Assembly (NCBI RefSeq): GCF_042680565.1
Contig: NZ_JBHUEJ010000027.1
Coordinates: 76,751 to 140,750, forward strand
Reading direction: 5' to 3'
Source of the DNA: Ottowia flava
GTDB lineage: Bacteria; Pseudomonadota; Gammaproteobacteria; Burkholderiales; Burkholderiaceae_C
Length of the DNA stretch: 64,000 nucleotides
A program made the translations under genes and the position numbers. Shown here piece by piece: positions 1 through 8,734 of this stretch. The first letter of the stretch is position 1. Every line of letters begins with the position of its first letter. The notes beneath the pieces are model-generated. The model was not told where the DNA came from. It made no database searches and saw only the letters and a program-made list of their open reading frames with translations.

Positions 1-78
1 TTCATCTTGCGCGAGGAGCGCACCTGGCTCGAAGGCGTTGCCGGCACGCTGAACCGCGCGGCCGAGGTGACGCCGTGA
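1..78 (+). CDS. C-terminal end of an unidentified protein (partial)
   Basis: Frame 1 is open from the left edge to a TGA at 76-78, giving the last 25 residues of a protein that starts outside the window. The tail is charged (REERTWLEG) and too short to assign to a family. The next gene starts with GTG at 75, a 4-nt GTGA overlap, which suggests translational coupling. Function unknown. Confidence 0.6.
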   Translation, partial: FILREERTWLEGVAGTLNRAAEVTP

Positions 79-419
79 TCGCCGTCATCTTCGAGCTGCA
101 GCCACGCGAAGGTCTGGCCGACCGCTATTTCGCGCTGGCCGCCGAGCTGCGCGACACGCTGGCGCAGCAGCCGGGCTTCCTGTCGGTCGAGCGCTTTGAG
201 AGTGTGACGCAGCCGGGGCGCTTCCTGTCGCTCAGTTTCTGGACCGATGAAGCGGCCGTGCGCGGCTGGCGCCAGCAGATGGCGCACCGCGCGGCCCAGC
301 GCGAAGGGCGCGCCAGCGTCTTCGCCGACTACCGCCTGCGCGTGGCCGAGGTGCTGCGCGACTATGGTTTGCACGCGCGCGACCAGGCCCCCGCAGACGC
401 ACGCGATGCGTTAGGCTGA
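75..419 (+). CDS. Antibiotic biosynthesis monooxygenase (ABM) domain protein
   Basis: A 114-aa cytosolic protein starting with GTG. The pattern AVIFELQPREG near the N-terminus, then PGFLSVERFES and LSLSFWTDEAAVRGWR in the middle, matches the small dimeric ferredoxin-like ABM fold (YgiN and heme-degrading monooxygenase relatives). Family members oxidise quinols or heme, or only bind small ligands; the substrate here cannot be read from sequence. It overlaps the upstream gene by 4 nt and ends 5 nt before an ArsR regulator, so the three genes probably share a transcript. A redox or ligand-sensing role linked to the regulator is inference only. Confidence 0.8.
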   Translation: MIAVIFELQPREGLADRYFALAAELRDTLAQQPGFLSVERFESVTQPGRFLSLSFWTDEAAVRGWRQQMAHRAAQREGRASVFADYRLRVAEVLRDYGLHARDQAPADARDALG

Positions 420-424
420 CCGCC

Positions 425-1132
425 ATGAGCTGCCCCGCCACCGCCCTGCACGAACCGCGCATTGCCCGCGTGGCGGCGCTGCTGGCCGACTCGGCACGCT
501 CGCGCATGCTGGCCTGCCTGCTGTCGGGCGAACTGGTCAGCGCGGGCGAGCTGGCGCGGGCGGCGTCGGTCACGCCGTCCACCGCCAGCGGGCACCTGGC
601 GCGGCTGCTGGACGAAGGGCTGGTCAGCTGTGAGCCGCGTGGGCGCCACCGCTACTACCGACTGGCGAGCGCCGACGTTGCGCACGCGCTGGAAGCCCTG
701 GCCGTGGTGGCCGAGCGCACGCAGCACGCCAGCACGTGGTCGCACCCCGCGCGCCAGCGCCTGCGCCATGCGCGCTGCTGCTACGGCCACATCGCCGGCG
801 AGTTGGGCGTGCGCCTGTGGGACACGTGGCTGACCGCCGGTGTGTTGCGGCCGGCAGCAGACGGCTTGACGCTCACGCCGGACGGCGAGGCCTGGTTCAT
901 CCACGCGGGCATGGCTGCACCAACGCCCAGCCGCCAGCGGCGCTACGCCTACGCGTGCTTGGATTGGTCGGAGCGGCGCGACCACCTGGCGGGCCAACTG
1001 GCCGACGCGTGGTTGACCCACTGCCTGGGCCGCGACTGGCTGCGCCGCAGCGATGGGCGAGCGCTGCAGCTGACGCCTGCGGGCGAGCGCGAATTGCTGC
1101 CGCTGTTGCTGTCTGGGAGCGCGAGCGCTTGA
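425..1132 (+). CDS. ArsR-family winged-helix transcriptional regulator
   Basis: This 235-aa protein has an N-terminal winged helix-turn-helix domain at about residues 10-95 (ARSRMLACLLSGELVSAGEL, then SVTPSTASGHLARLLDEGLV and GRHRYYRL), the classic ArsR/SmtB DNA-binding layout. It is about twice the length of a minimal ArsR protein. The extra C-terminal half carries a CC pair (ARCCYGHIAGELG) and a second winged-helix-like stretch ending in TPAGEREL. Burkholderiales contain long ArsR proteins of this type next to ABM-domain genes. A metal site is not evident. Likely acts on its own operon (inference). It converges on hutG with only 10 nt between stop codons. Confidence 0.85.
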   Translation: MSCPATALHEPRIARVAALLADSARSRMLACLLSGELVSAGELARAASVTPSTASGHLARLLDEGLVSCEPRGRHRYYRLASADVAHALEALAVVAERTQHASTWSHPARQRLRHARCCYGHIAGELGVRLWDTWLTAGVLRPAADGLTLTPDGEAWFIHAGMAAPTPSRQRRYAYACLDWSERRDHLAGQLADAWLTHCLGRDWLRRSDGRALQLTPAGERELLPLLLSGSASA

Positions 1133-1142
1133 ACCGCGCAGG

Positions 1143-1967
1143 TCAGCGTTCGGCGCGCGCTTCGACGAACGCCAGCACGGCTTGCAGCATCTGCCGCACT
1201 TGCGGCTGCACGCCGACGGCCACATCGGGCAGGTAGTCGAAGGGCAGCGCTTCCTGCATGTAGCTGCACTGGGTCATCTCCAGCTGCACCGCATGCACGT
1301 TCTGCGCGGGCTGGCCGTGGTGACGGGTGATGTGGCCGCCCTGGAAGCGGCCGTTCAGCACGCCGCTGTAGGCCGGGTTGGCCTGCGCGATGGCCAGCAG
1401 CTGTTCGGCCAGTTCCGGCGCGCAACTGCTGCCGTTGCCGGTGCCCAGGTTCAGGTCGGGCAGCTTGCCCTCGAAGAAGCGCGGCAGCACGGAGCGGATG
1501 GAGTGCGCGTCCCACAGCGCGGCCACGCCATGCGCGGCGCGGATGCGCGCCAGCTCCTCGGCCAGCTTGGTGTGGTAGGGCTGCCAGAGGGCGTCGCGCC
1601 GCGCGGCGATTTCGGCGGCGTCGGGCTGGTCCTGCGCGTCGGCGTAGACGGGCGTGCTGTCGAAGGTGTCGATCGGGCACAGGCCGGTCACGCTCTGGCC
1701 CGGGTACAGGCTGGCGCCGTCCGGCGGGCGATTGAGGTCGATCACGTAGCGCGAATGCGTGGCGACGAGCACCGAGGCGCCGAGTTCGTCCGCGAAGTCG
1801 TACAGGCGCTCCAGGTGCCAGTCGGTGTCGGGCACGTTCCGCGCTTCGGGTGTGAAGCGCGCCGCCAGCGCTGGCGGCACATGGGTGCCCACGTGGGGCA
1901 TGGAGATGAGCAGCGGCCGCGTGCCGCGGCGAAAGCGGAACGGGGCTTCGGTGGTGGAGAAGGTCAT
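1143..1967 (-). CDS. hutG: N-formylglutamate deformylase
   Basis: HutG (274 aa) hydrolyses N-formyl-L-glutamate to glutamate and formate, the last step of the five-step histidine pathway. Sequence signs are LLISMPHVGTHVP near residue 20, DTDWHLERLYDF, VIDLNRPPDG, ALWDAHSIRS and the metal-site histidines in GGHITRHHGQP, typical of the FGase (N-formylglutamate amidohydrolase) fold. Length is normal. It is the last gene of the leftward hut operon, 30 nt after hutF. Having HutF and HutG together means formylglutamate, not formamide release, is the route used here. Confidence 0.95.
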   Translation of the reverse strand: MTFSTTEAPFRFRRGTRPLLISMPHVGTHVPPALAARFTPEARNVPDTDWHLERLYDFADELGASVLVATHSRYVIDLNRPPDGASLYPGQSVTGLCPIDTFDSTPVYADAQDQPDAAEIAARRDALWQPYHTKLAEELARIRAAHGVAALWDAHSIRSVLPRFFEGKLPDLNLGTGNGSSCAPELAEQLLAIAQANPAYSGVLNGRFQGGHITRHHGQPAQNVHAVQLEMTQCSYMQEALPFDYLPDVAVGVQPQVRQMLQAVLAFVEARAER

Positions 1968-1997
1968 GGGGGTTCCCTTGAAATCGGTCGGACGGCC

Positions 1998-3431
1998 TCA
2001 GGCCGCCGTCTGCAACAACTGCTGGCGCGCCTGCACGAAGCCGGCGCGGGCTTCCTGCCGCAGCGCATGGGCGCCGCCGCGCACCTGCGGCTGGCCGCCG
2101 ACGTAGACCTTGTGGATCGCGCTGGTGCGGTGGCTGGCGAACACGTGGGCCGAGAGCGCGTCGGCACCATCCAGTCCCGCCAGGGCGCTGTGCTGCGCAT
2201 CGAGCACCACCAGATCGGCCTGCTGGCCCACCGCCAGGCCGCCGATGGCGCGGCCCGCCGCCTGCGCGCCGCCCTGCACGGCGGCCAGGGTCATCGCGGT
2301 GGCGACCTGCGGCTGCGCGGGCGTGGCCATGACGTTGCGGCGGCGCGTGGCCAGGCGCTGGCTGTACTCCAGCACCATCAGTTCCTCGGCTGGGTTGACG
2401 CAAATGTGGCTGTCGGAGCCGATGCCCCAGGCGCCGCCGCCTGCCTGCCACTGGTTCCAGTCGAAGATGCCGTCGCCCAGGTTGGCCTCGGTGGTGGGGC
2501 ACAGGCCGGCCACGGCGCCGCTGGCGGCCGCGCGGCGGTATTCGTCGGCGTCCATGTGGGTGGCGTGCACCAGGCACCAGCGGGCATCGACCGGCGCGTG
2601 GTCGAGCAGCCAGGCCACGGGGCGCTGGCCGCTCCAGGCGAGGCAGTCGTCCACCTCCTGCGTCTGCTCGGCGACGTGGATGTGGATGGGCGCGCTCGCG
2701 TCGAGCGCCGTGAGTCCCGCCACGGCCTCGCGCAGCGCCTCGGGCGGCACGGCGCGCAGCGAATGCGGGGCCAGGCCCAGGCGTACCGCGGGGACGCCTT
2801 CGATGCCTCGCGCGCTCTGCGTGTCGCACAGCGGCTTCAGGCGCTGCAGCAGCGCCAGCATGTTGTCGGTGCTGCGGATGAAGCGGCGCTGGCCTTCAGC
2901 AGGCGGCTTGCCGCCAAAACCGGCCGTCTGGTAGAGCACTGGCAGCAGGGTCAGGCCGATGCCGGCGCGCCGGGCGGCGCGCATCACGGCCAGCGCGAGC
3001 TCGGCATCGTCGGCGTAGGCGCGACCATCGCGGTCGTGGTGCACGTAGTGGAACTCGCACACGCTGGTGTAGCCGGCCTCCAGCATTTCCACATACAGGC
3101 CGAAGGCGATGGCCTCCAGCTGCGCGGGATCGAGCTGCAGCGCGAAGCGGTACATCAGCGTGCGCCAGCTCCAGAAGCTGTCTTCGCCGGCGCCGCGGTA
3201 TTCGGTCAGGCCCGCGATGGCGCGCTGGAAGGCGTGCGAATGCAGGTTAGGCATGCCGGGCAGCACGGGGCCGGCGGCCCGCGCCACGCCGGCGGGCGCC
3301 GCCGCAGCGGACTGCACCTGCGTGAGCGCGCCGCTGGCACCATCCCAGGTCAGCAGCACGTCGCGCGCCCAGCCGGTGGGCAGCAGCGCGTGCGGTGCGA
3401 AGAGTTGGCGGGGCGGCAGCGTTGCGGTCAT
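1998..3431 (-). CDS. hutF: Formimidoylglutamate deiminase
   Basis: HutF (477 aa) is a metal-dependent amidohydrolase converting N-formimino-L-glutamate to N-formyl-L-glutamate and ammonia. The metal-binding NLHSHAFQRAIAGLTE motif follows a short beta domain, with HIHVAEQTQEVDDC and LVHATHMD further on and GSDSHICVNPAEEL near the C-terminal third, all characteristic of the family. The frame remains open about 80 codons upstream, but ATG at 3431 gives a normal N-terminus (MTATLPPRQLFAP) and avoids running into hutI. It feeds HutG directly downstream. Slightly longer than typical family members. Confidence 0.93.
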   Translation of the reverse strand: MTATLPPRQLFAPHALLPTGWARDVLLTWDGASGALTQVQSAAAAPAGVARAAGPVLPGMPNLHSHAFQRAIAGLTEYRGAGEDSFWSWRTLMYRFALQLDPAQLEAIAFGLYVEMLEAGYTSVCEFHYVHHDRDGRAYADDAELALAVMRAARRAGIGLTLLPVLYQTAGFGGKPPAEGQRRFIRSTDNMLALLQRLKPLCDTQSARGIEGVPAVRLGLAPHSLRAVPPEALREAVAGLTALDASAPIHIHVAEQTQEVDDCLAWSGQRPVAWLLDHAPVDARWCLVHATHMDADEYRRAAASGAVAGLCPTTEANLGDGIFDWNQWQAGGGAWGIGSDSHICVNPAEELMVLEYSQRLATRRRNVMATPAQPQVATAMTLAAVQGGAQAAGRAIGGLAVGQQADLVVLDAQHSALAGLDGADALSAHVFASHRTSAIHKVYVGGQPQVRGGAHALRQEARAGFVQARQQLLQTAA

Positions 3432-3504
3432 GGGCAGGAAAGCATCAAAGGTGGCCGCCGCGACGCGGGCGATGGCCGGGGAAGGGGTGGCGGCGCTGGC
3501 GGGT

Positions 3505-4734
3505 TCAGGCACTGCGGTCCTCGGCCACCCGGCCCTGGCGTACCACGGCACGCACCGGGCGCTGGCCGAACCAGTAGGCCAACTCGGAGGCGTCCTGCAG
3601 ATCCCAAAGCACGAAGTTGGCCGGCCGGCCCACCGCCAGTTCGCCATGCGTGTCCTGCAGGCCGAGCGCACGGGCCGCGTGGCGGGTGATGCCGTCGATG
3701 GCTTCGGGCACCGTGAGGCGAAACAGCGTGCAGGCCATGTTGGCCATGAGCAGCAGGCTCAGGCAGGGCGAGGTGCCGGGGTTGTGGTCGGTGGAAACAG
3801 CCATTGGCACGCCGGCCGCGCGCAGCGCCTCGATGGGCGGCAGCTGCGTGTCGCGCAGGGTGTAGTAGGCGCCAGGCAGCAGGACGGCCACGGTGCCGCT
3901 GTGCTTCATGGCGTCGATGCCCGCTTGCGAGAGGTGCTCGATGTGGTCGCACGACAGCGCACCGTAGCGCGCGGCCAGCGCGGCGCCGCCCATGTCGCTC
4001 AGCTGCTCGGCATGCAGCTTGACCGGCAGGCCCAGCGCCTGCGCGGCGCGGAACACGCGCTCGGTCTCCTCCAGCGAAAAGGCGATGCGCTCGCAGAACA
4101 CATCAACCGCATCCACCAGCCCTTCGGCATGGAGCGCGGGCATCATCTCCTGGCACACGCGCTCGATGTACTCGCTGCTGCCGTTGGGGCGGTTGGCGTA
4201 CTCGGGCGGCAGCGCATGCGCACCCAGGAAGGTGGTGCGCACGGTGACGCCGAAGGCCTCGCCCAGGCGGCGCGCCACGCGCAGCTGCTTGCGCTCGTGT
4301 TCCAGCGCCAGGCCATAGCCGGACTTGATCTCGATCGCGCAGACCCCTTCGGCCAGCAGGCTCTGCAGCCGGTGCGAGGCGCTGGCAAAGAGTTCGTCCT
4401 CGCTGGCCTCGCGCGTCGCCCGCACCGTGGAAACGATGCCGCCGCCCGCCTTCGCCACCTCTTCGTAGCTGGCGCCGGCCAGCCGCATGGCGAACTCGTT
4501 GGCGCGCTGGCCGCCGTAGACCAGGTGCGTGTGGCAGTCGACCAGCCCCGGCGTGACCAGCGCACCGCCGCCGTCATGGCGCGGAGCCTTGGCGTATTCG
4601 GCGGGCACGGCGTCGGGCGCGCCCAACCAGCGGATCTGAGCGTCGACCACGGCGATGGCCACGGGTGAGCCGTCCGCACCGCGCAGGTCGGTCCAAAGCC
4701 CATCGGCGCTGGGGAGTTGGTGAAACGGTGTCAT
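3505..4734 (-). CDS. hutI: Imidazolonepropionase
   Basis: HutI (409 aa, normal length) opens the imidazolone ring of 4-imidazolone-5-propionate to give N-formimino-L-glutamate. Visible signatures are VDCHTHLVYGGQRANEF (first metal ligands), EIKSGYGL, KLHAEQLSDMGG and STDHNPGTSP with the metal-binding aspartate, then the C-terminal LGVG-equivalent GELAVGRPANFVLWDL. Third enzyme of the pathway, between hutD and hutF on the same strand. An 88-nt gap to hutD holds a copy of the dispersed ~65-bp repeat. Confidence 0.95.
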   Translation of the reverse strand: MTPFHQLPSADGLWTDLRGADGSPVAIAVVDAQIRWLGAPDAVPAEYAKAPRHDGGGALVTPGLVDCHTHLVYGGQRANEFAMRLAGASYEEVAKAGGGIVSTVRATREASEDELFASASHRLQSLLAEGVCAIEIKSGYGLALEHERKQLRVARRLGEAFGVTVRTTFLGAHALPPEYANRPNGSSEYIERVCQEMMPALHAEGLVDAVDVFCERIAFSLEETERVFRAAQALGLPVKLHAEQLSDMGGAALAARYGALSCDHIEHLSQAGIDAMKHSGTVAVLLPGAYYTLRDTQLPPIEALRAAGVPMAVSTDHNPGTSPCLSLLLMANMACTLFRLTVPEAIDGITRHAARALGLQDTHGELAVGRPANFVLWDLQDASELAYWFGQRPVRAVVRQGRVAEDRSA

Positions 4735-4741
4735 GGCTGTG

Positions 4742-4806
4742 TACTATCAATTAAATAGCTGGCTGCGCAAGCTGCGCTAGGGCTGGAGCCTGATTTTGTT
4801 CAAAAC
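4742..4806 (+). repeat. Dispersed ~65-bp repeat, copy 1 (hutI-hutD gap)
   Basis: Reads ACTAT, then AGCTG, GCGCA, CTAGGGCTGGAGCC and TTCAAAA in the order seen in the other copies. It fills most of the gap between hutI and hutD inside the hut operon, so it is transcribed as part of the operon mRNA in antisense orientation. Confidence 0.75.
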
Positions 4807-4822
4807 CAGGTGCTGCGCACCG

Positions 4823-5416
4823 TCAGGATGTGCGGTCGTCGGCCTGGCGCCCGGACGCCGACCAGCGTACCGCGATCAGGCGCGCGTTGGGGCCGGTTGG
4901 GCGCAAGGCCAGCTGGGCAGAGGGTGTCGTCCACCACAGACCCTGGCCCGTGCGGAGCGCGTGGCCGTCGCCCACTTGCCAGTCGTCTTGCACCGCCAGC
5001 AGCAAGCCCATGCGACTGGGCGGCAGCGGATGTGCTTGCACGATCACCTCGACCGCGGCGCGGCCGCTTGCACGTCGGCTCATCACATTGAAATCGGTCG
5101 ACACGTCGCCCAGCAATTCGCAGGCCAGCGGCGTGTCTCCGCTGAAGGCAAACGGTGCGAACGGCGTCGCCAAGTGGTGGTCCACACCGTCGCCCTTCAG
5201 CCAGACGCCGTCGCCGTCCAGCAATGCAATGGTCCGGTCCACGCCGGGGAAGGCCGAGAACGGCCCGGCCTGCGTGATGCTGGCCACGCTGACGCGGAAG
5301 TCAAAGGTGCTGGTGTCCGCACCGGGCGGCCAGCACAGGATTTCGCGCGTCGTGCCGCCGCCGTTCTTCCACGGCGTGGGCGCGATGGCATCGAGAGTGA
5401 AGGCGTGCAAGGTCAT
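4823..5416 (-). CDS. hutD: HutD/Ves family protein
   Basis: A 197-aa cupin-fold protein of the HutD family. Family hallmarks are PTPWKNGGGTTREI near the N-terminus, DFRVSVASITQAGPFSAFPG and GVDRTIALLDG. HutD has no demonstrated catalytic activity; work in Pseudomonas proposed that it limits hut expression, perhaps by binding formylglutamate or urocanate. I use the start MTLHAFTLDA at 5416, which aligns with family N-termini; an in-frame ATG nine codons earlier is possible. It lies between hutU and hutI, the usual location for this gene. Confidence 0.88.
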   Translation of the reverse strand: MTLHAFTLDAIAPTPWKNGGGTTREILCWPPGADTSTFDFRVSVASITQAGPFSAFPGVDRTIALLDGDGVWLKGDGVDHHLATPFAPFAFSGDTPLACELLGDVSTDFNVMSRRASGRAAVEVIVQAHPLPPSRMGLLLAVQDDWQVGDGHALRTGQGLWWTTPSAQLALRPTGPNARLIAVRWSASGRQADDRTS

Positions 5417-5471
5417 TGGCAGCTCGGCGAAGAGCGCGCGCACAACCGGTCGCGGCCGGCGCGCACCGCCT

Positions 5472-7169
5472 TCACTTGATCATCGGCAGCTTCAACCCGA
5501 ACTTCTTCGCCTTCTCGATCGCCAGTTGGTAGCCCGCGTCGGCATGGCGCATCACGCCGGAGCCGCAATCGTTGACCAGCACGCGCGCCAGGCGCTTCTC
5601 GGCGGCTTCGGTGCCGTCGCACACGATCACCATGCCGGAGTGCTGCGAGTAGCCCATGCCCACACCACCGCCGTGGTGCAGGCTGACCCAGGTCGCCCCG
5701 CCGGCCACGTTGAGCATGGCGTTGAGCAGTGGCCAGTCGGACACGGCGTCGGTGCCGTCCTTCATGGATTCGGTTTCGCGGTTCGGGCTGGCGACGGAGC
5801 CGGTATCCAGGTGGTCGCGGCCGATCACGATCGGGCCTTTCAGCTCACCGTTCTTGACCATCTCGTTGAAGGCCAGGCCGGCGATGTGGCGCTCGCCCAG
5901 GCCCAGCCAGCAGATGCGCGCCGGCAAGCCCTGGAAGCTGATGCGCTCCTTGGCCATGTCCAGCCAACGGTGAGTGTGCTTGTTGTTGGGGAACAGTTCC
6001 TTGATCTTGGCGTCGGTCTTGTAGATGTCTTCCGGGTCACCCGACAACGCCACCCAGCGGAACGGGCCTTTGCCTTCGCAGAACAGCGGGCGGATGTAGG
6101 CGGGCACGAAACCAGGGAAGTCGAAGGCGTTCGCGAGGCCTTCGTCAAACGCCACCTGGCGGATGTTGTTGCCGTAGTCCACCGTGGGCACGCCCATCGC
6201 GTGGAAGTCCAGCATGGCCTGCACGTGCACCTTGCAGCTTTGCGCGGCGGCCTTGGTCAATGCGGCGTGCTGGGACGGGTCGGCCATGGCGGCTTTCCAC
6301 TGGTCCACGCTCCAGCCCATGGGCAGATAGCCGTTGATCAGGTCGTGGGCCGAGGTCTGGTCGGTCACGATGTCGGGCTTGGGGCCGCCGGCCTGGGCGC
6401 GCTTGACCAGTTCGGGCAGCACCTCGGCCGCATTACCCAGCAGCGCGATGGAGACAGCCTCGCCTTTCTCAGTGTGCTGCTTGATCAGCGCCAGCGCATC
6501 GTCGATGTCCTTGGCCTGCTTGTCCACGTAGCGGGTGCGCAGGCGGAAGTCGATGCTCGACTGCTGGCACTCGATGGTCAGCGAACAGGCGCCGGCCAAA
6601 GTCGCGGCCAGCGGCTGCGCGCCGCCCATGCCGCCCAGACCGGCGGTGAGGATCCACTTGCCCGTGAGGTCGTTGTTGAAGTGCTGGCGGCCGGCTTCGA
6701 CAAAGGTCTCGAAGGTGCCCTGCACGATGCCCTGGCTGCCGATGTAGATCCAGCTGCCGGCCGTCATCTGGCCGTACATGAACAGGCCCTTGTGATCCAG
6801 CTCGTTGAAGTGCTCCCAGTTGCCCCATTTGGGCACCAGGTTGGAGTTGGCGATCAGCACGCGCGGCGCGTCTTCATGCGTCTTGAAAATGCCCACCGGC
6901 TTGCCCGATTGCACCAGCAGTGTTTCGTCGGCTTCCAGGTCTTTGAGCGATGCCAGGATCTGGTCGAAGCATTCCCAGTTGCGTGCGGCGCGGCCAATGC
7001 CGCCGTACACCACCAGGGCCTGAGGGTTCTCGGCCACCTCTGGGTCGAGGTTGTTCTGAAGCATGCGGAATGGTGCTTCGGTGAGCCAGCTCTTGCAGCT
7101 GAGGTCGCTGCCGCGCGGGGCGCGGATCACGCGGGTGGGGTCCAGGCGAGGGTCGGTGGCGGTGGTCAT
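5472..7169 (-). CDS. hutU: Urocanate hydratase
   Basis: HutU (565 aa) hydrates urocanate to 4-imidazolone-5-propionate with tightly bound NAD+. Conserved stretches include YGGIGRAARNWECFD, SGKPVGIFKTHEDAPRV, the nucleotide-binding GLGGMGGAQP, QTSAHDLINGYLP, IRPLFCEGKGPFRW (the conserved cysteine region) and WVSLHHGGGVGMGYSQHSG near the C-terminus. Length is normal. ATG at 7169 is chosen because the alignable N-terminus begins at MTTATDPRLDPTRVIRAPRG; the frame is open further upstream without homologous sequence. First hut enzyme gene after the transporter genes, 61 nt behind livF. Confidence 0.96.
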   Translation of the reverse strand: MTTATDPRLDPTRVIRAPRGSDLSCKSWLTEAPFRMLQNNLDPEVAENPQALVVYGGIGRAARNWECFDQILASLKDLEADETLLVQSGKPVGIFKTHEDAPRVLIANSNLVPKWGNWEHFNELDHKGLFMYGQMTAGSWIYIGSQGIVQGTFETFVEAGRQHFNNDLTGKWILTAGLGGMGGAQPLAATLAGACSLTIECQQSSIDFRLRTRYVDKQAKDIDDALALIKQHTEKGEAVSIALLGNAAEVLPELVKRAQAGGPKPDIVTDQTSAHDLINGYLPMGWSVDQWKAAMADPSQHAALTKAAAQSCKVHVQAMLDFHAMGVPTVDYGNNIRQVAFDEGLANAFDFPGFVPAYIRPLFCEGKGPFRWVALSGDPEDIYKTDAKIKELFPNNKHTHRWLDMAKERISFQGLPARICWLGLGERHIAGLAFNEMVKNGELKGPIVIGRDHLDTGSVASPNRETESMKDGTDAVSDWPLLNAMLNVAGGATWVSLHHGGGVGMGYSQHSGMVIVCDGTEAAEKRLARVLVNDCGSGVMRHADAGYQLAIEKAKKFGLKLPMIK

Positions 7170-7230
7170 GTGCAGGCCTCTTTCAGGTCGGTTCGATTGA
7201 ACGGTGAAGACAATGGGGCGGGCGTTGCGG

Positions 7231-7935
7231 TCAATGCATGCCGAGGTAGGCGGCGGCGAGTTCAGGGTCGTTGCGGGCGTCGGCGGCGCTGCCCTGCCAG
7301 GCGACATCGCCCGACTCCAGCACGCACACGCCATCGGCGATGGCCAATGCGCGCTCGGTGTTCTGTTCCACCAGCAGCACCGTCATGCCTTCGTCGCGCA
7401 AGGTTTTGAGCGCCTGGTAGCACAGGTCGATGACCTTGGGCATCAGGCCCAGCGACAGCTCGTCGATCATGATGAGGCGCGGGCGCGTCATCAGCGCACG
7501 ACCAATGGCCAGCATCTGCTGCTCACCCCCCGACAGGTTGCCGGCCAACGAATCCAGGCGTTCACCCAGGCGGGGGAACAGCGCCAGCACGCGGTCGCGG
7601 TCTTGCGCAAAGTAGCTCGCGGGGTGGATCACGCCACCCACGCGCAGGTTCTCTTCCACCGTCAGGTCCTTGAACAGGCGGCGGCCTTCGGGCGAAATGG
7701 CAATGCCACGGCGCACGCGTTCGGTGGGCGGCAGTTGGCCGATGTCCTGTCCGTCAAAGTGGATCTGCCCGCCTTGCTGGGCGACGTGCCCGGCGATGCA
7801 CATCAGCGTGGACGACTTGCCGGCGCCGTTGGTGCCCAGCAAGGCCGTTAGCGTGCCGGCCTTCAGGTTCAGCGACAGGTCGTGCACCGCGCCAAAGGCG
7901 CCGTAGCCGCAGGCCAGGTTTTTCAGCTCAAGCAT
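7231..7935 (-). CDS. livF: LIV-type ABC transporter ATP-binding protein (LivF-like)
   Basis: A 234-aa ATPase subunit with Walker A GTNGAGKSS, signature LSGGEQQMLAIGRAL, Walker B LIMIDELSLGLMP and switch histidine in LLVEQNTERAL. It belongs to the HAAT (branched-chain/hydrophobic amino acid) ABC family. It overlaps livG by 8 nt and is followed by hutU, so this transporter most likely imports histidine or urocanate rather than leucine; that substrate is inferred from position only. Confidence 0.92.
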   Translation of the reverse strand: MLELKNLACGYGAFGAVHDLSLNLKAGTLTALLGTNGAGKSSTLMCIAGHVAQQGGQIHFDGQDIGQLPPTERVRRGIAISPEGRRLFKDLTVEENLRVGGVIHPASYFAQDRDRVLALFPRLGERLDSLAGNLSGGEQQMLAIGRALMTRPRLIMIDELSLGLMPKVIDLCYQALKTLRDEGMTVLLVEQNTERALAIADGVCVLESGDVAWQGSAADARNDPELAAAYLGMH

Positions 7936-8734
7936 GGGCGGCCTCCGGCGCGGCCGATTCGGCCAGGGTGTCGTTGCCCAGGTAGGCGGCGCGCACCACC
8001 GGGTCGTTCATCACGGCGCGCGGCTCGCCGTCGGCGATCTTGCGGCCGTTGTCCAGCACCACCAGGCGCTGGCAGATGCGCATGACTTCGCCCAGGTTGT
8101 GTTCGATCAGCACAATGGTCACGCCGCTGCGGTTGATGTCCGCAATGGTTTCGGCCAGAGACCGCGCTTCTTTGGAGTTGAGGCCGGCCAGCGGCTCGTC
8201 CAGCAACAGCACACGCGGCTTGAGCGCCAGCGCCCGCGCCATCTCCAGCCGCTTGAGCACGCCCAGCGGCTGCGTCCCCGGCAGTTGATCGGCGCGCTCG
8301 GCAATGCCGACGCTGCGCAGCAACTCCAGCGCGCGCGCCTGCTCGGCGCTCTCCGACACATGCATGAGCGACGCCAATGGTGACGCCGTCTTGGCTGAAC
8401 CCGCGGCCAACGCCACGTTCTCCAGCAAGGACAGGTGGCGCAGCGGCTTGACCAGCTGCTGCGACAGGGCCAGGCCGCGGCGGATGCGCTTTTCAATCGC
8501 TAGGCCGTCGAGCGGCTGGCCGTCCAGCGTGACGCTGCCTTCCTGCGCGCGCACCACGCCGGTGATGGAGCGCAGGCAGGTGGTCTTGCCGGCGCCGTTG
8601 GGGCCGATCAAGCCCAGCAGCTCGCCCGGGAAAAGGTTGAACGACACGTCGTCGATGGCTTTGAGGCCACCGAAGCGCACCGTGATGTGCGAGACCACCA
8701 GCAGCGGGGCCACCGCCTCATACGTTGTGCTCAT
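7928..8734 (-). CDS. livG: LIV-type ABC transporter ATP-binding protein (LivG-like)
   Basis: A 268-aa ATPase subunit: Walker A GPNGAGKTT, Walker B VLLLDEPLAGLNSKE, and VLIEHNLGEVM with the switch histidine. The signature region reads PLGVLKRLEMARAL, the divergent form usual for LivG proteins rather than a strict LSGGQ. ATG at 8734 overlaps the livM stop by 4 nt, which fixes the start; upstream in-frame sequence is livM read in another frame. It pairs with LivF as the heterodimeric motor of the importer in this operon. Confidence 0.92.
   Translation of the reverse strand: MSTTYEAVAPLLVVSHITVRFGGLKAIDDVSFNLFPGELLGLIGPNGAGKTTCLRSITGVVRAQEGSVTLDGQPLDGLAIEKRIRRGLALSQQLVKPLRHLSLLENVALAAGSAKTASPLASLMHVSESAEQARALELLRSVGIAERADQLPGTQPLGVLKRLEMARALALKPRVLLLDEPLAGLNSKEARSLAETIADINRSGVTIVLIEHNLGEVMRICQRLVVLDNGRKIADGEPRAVMNDPVVRAAYLGNDTLAESAAPEAAHA

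Noticed and set aside
1182..3689. Very long plus-strand frame antisense to hutG/hutF
   Set aside because: It has no recognisable domain, is His/Gln/Arg/Gly-rich as expected from the opposite strand of GC-rich genes, and the minus strand carries clear HutG and HutF.
4830..7409. Long plus-strand frame antisense to hutD/hutU
   Set aside because: Shadow of HutU codon bias; no start context or motifs.
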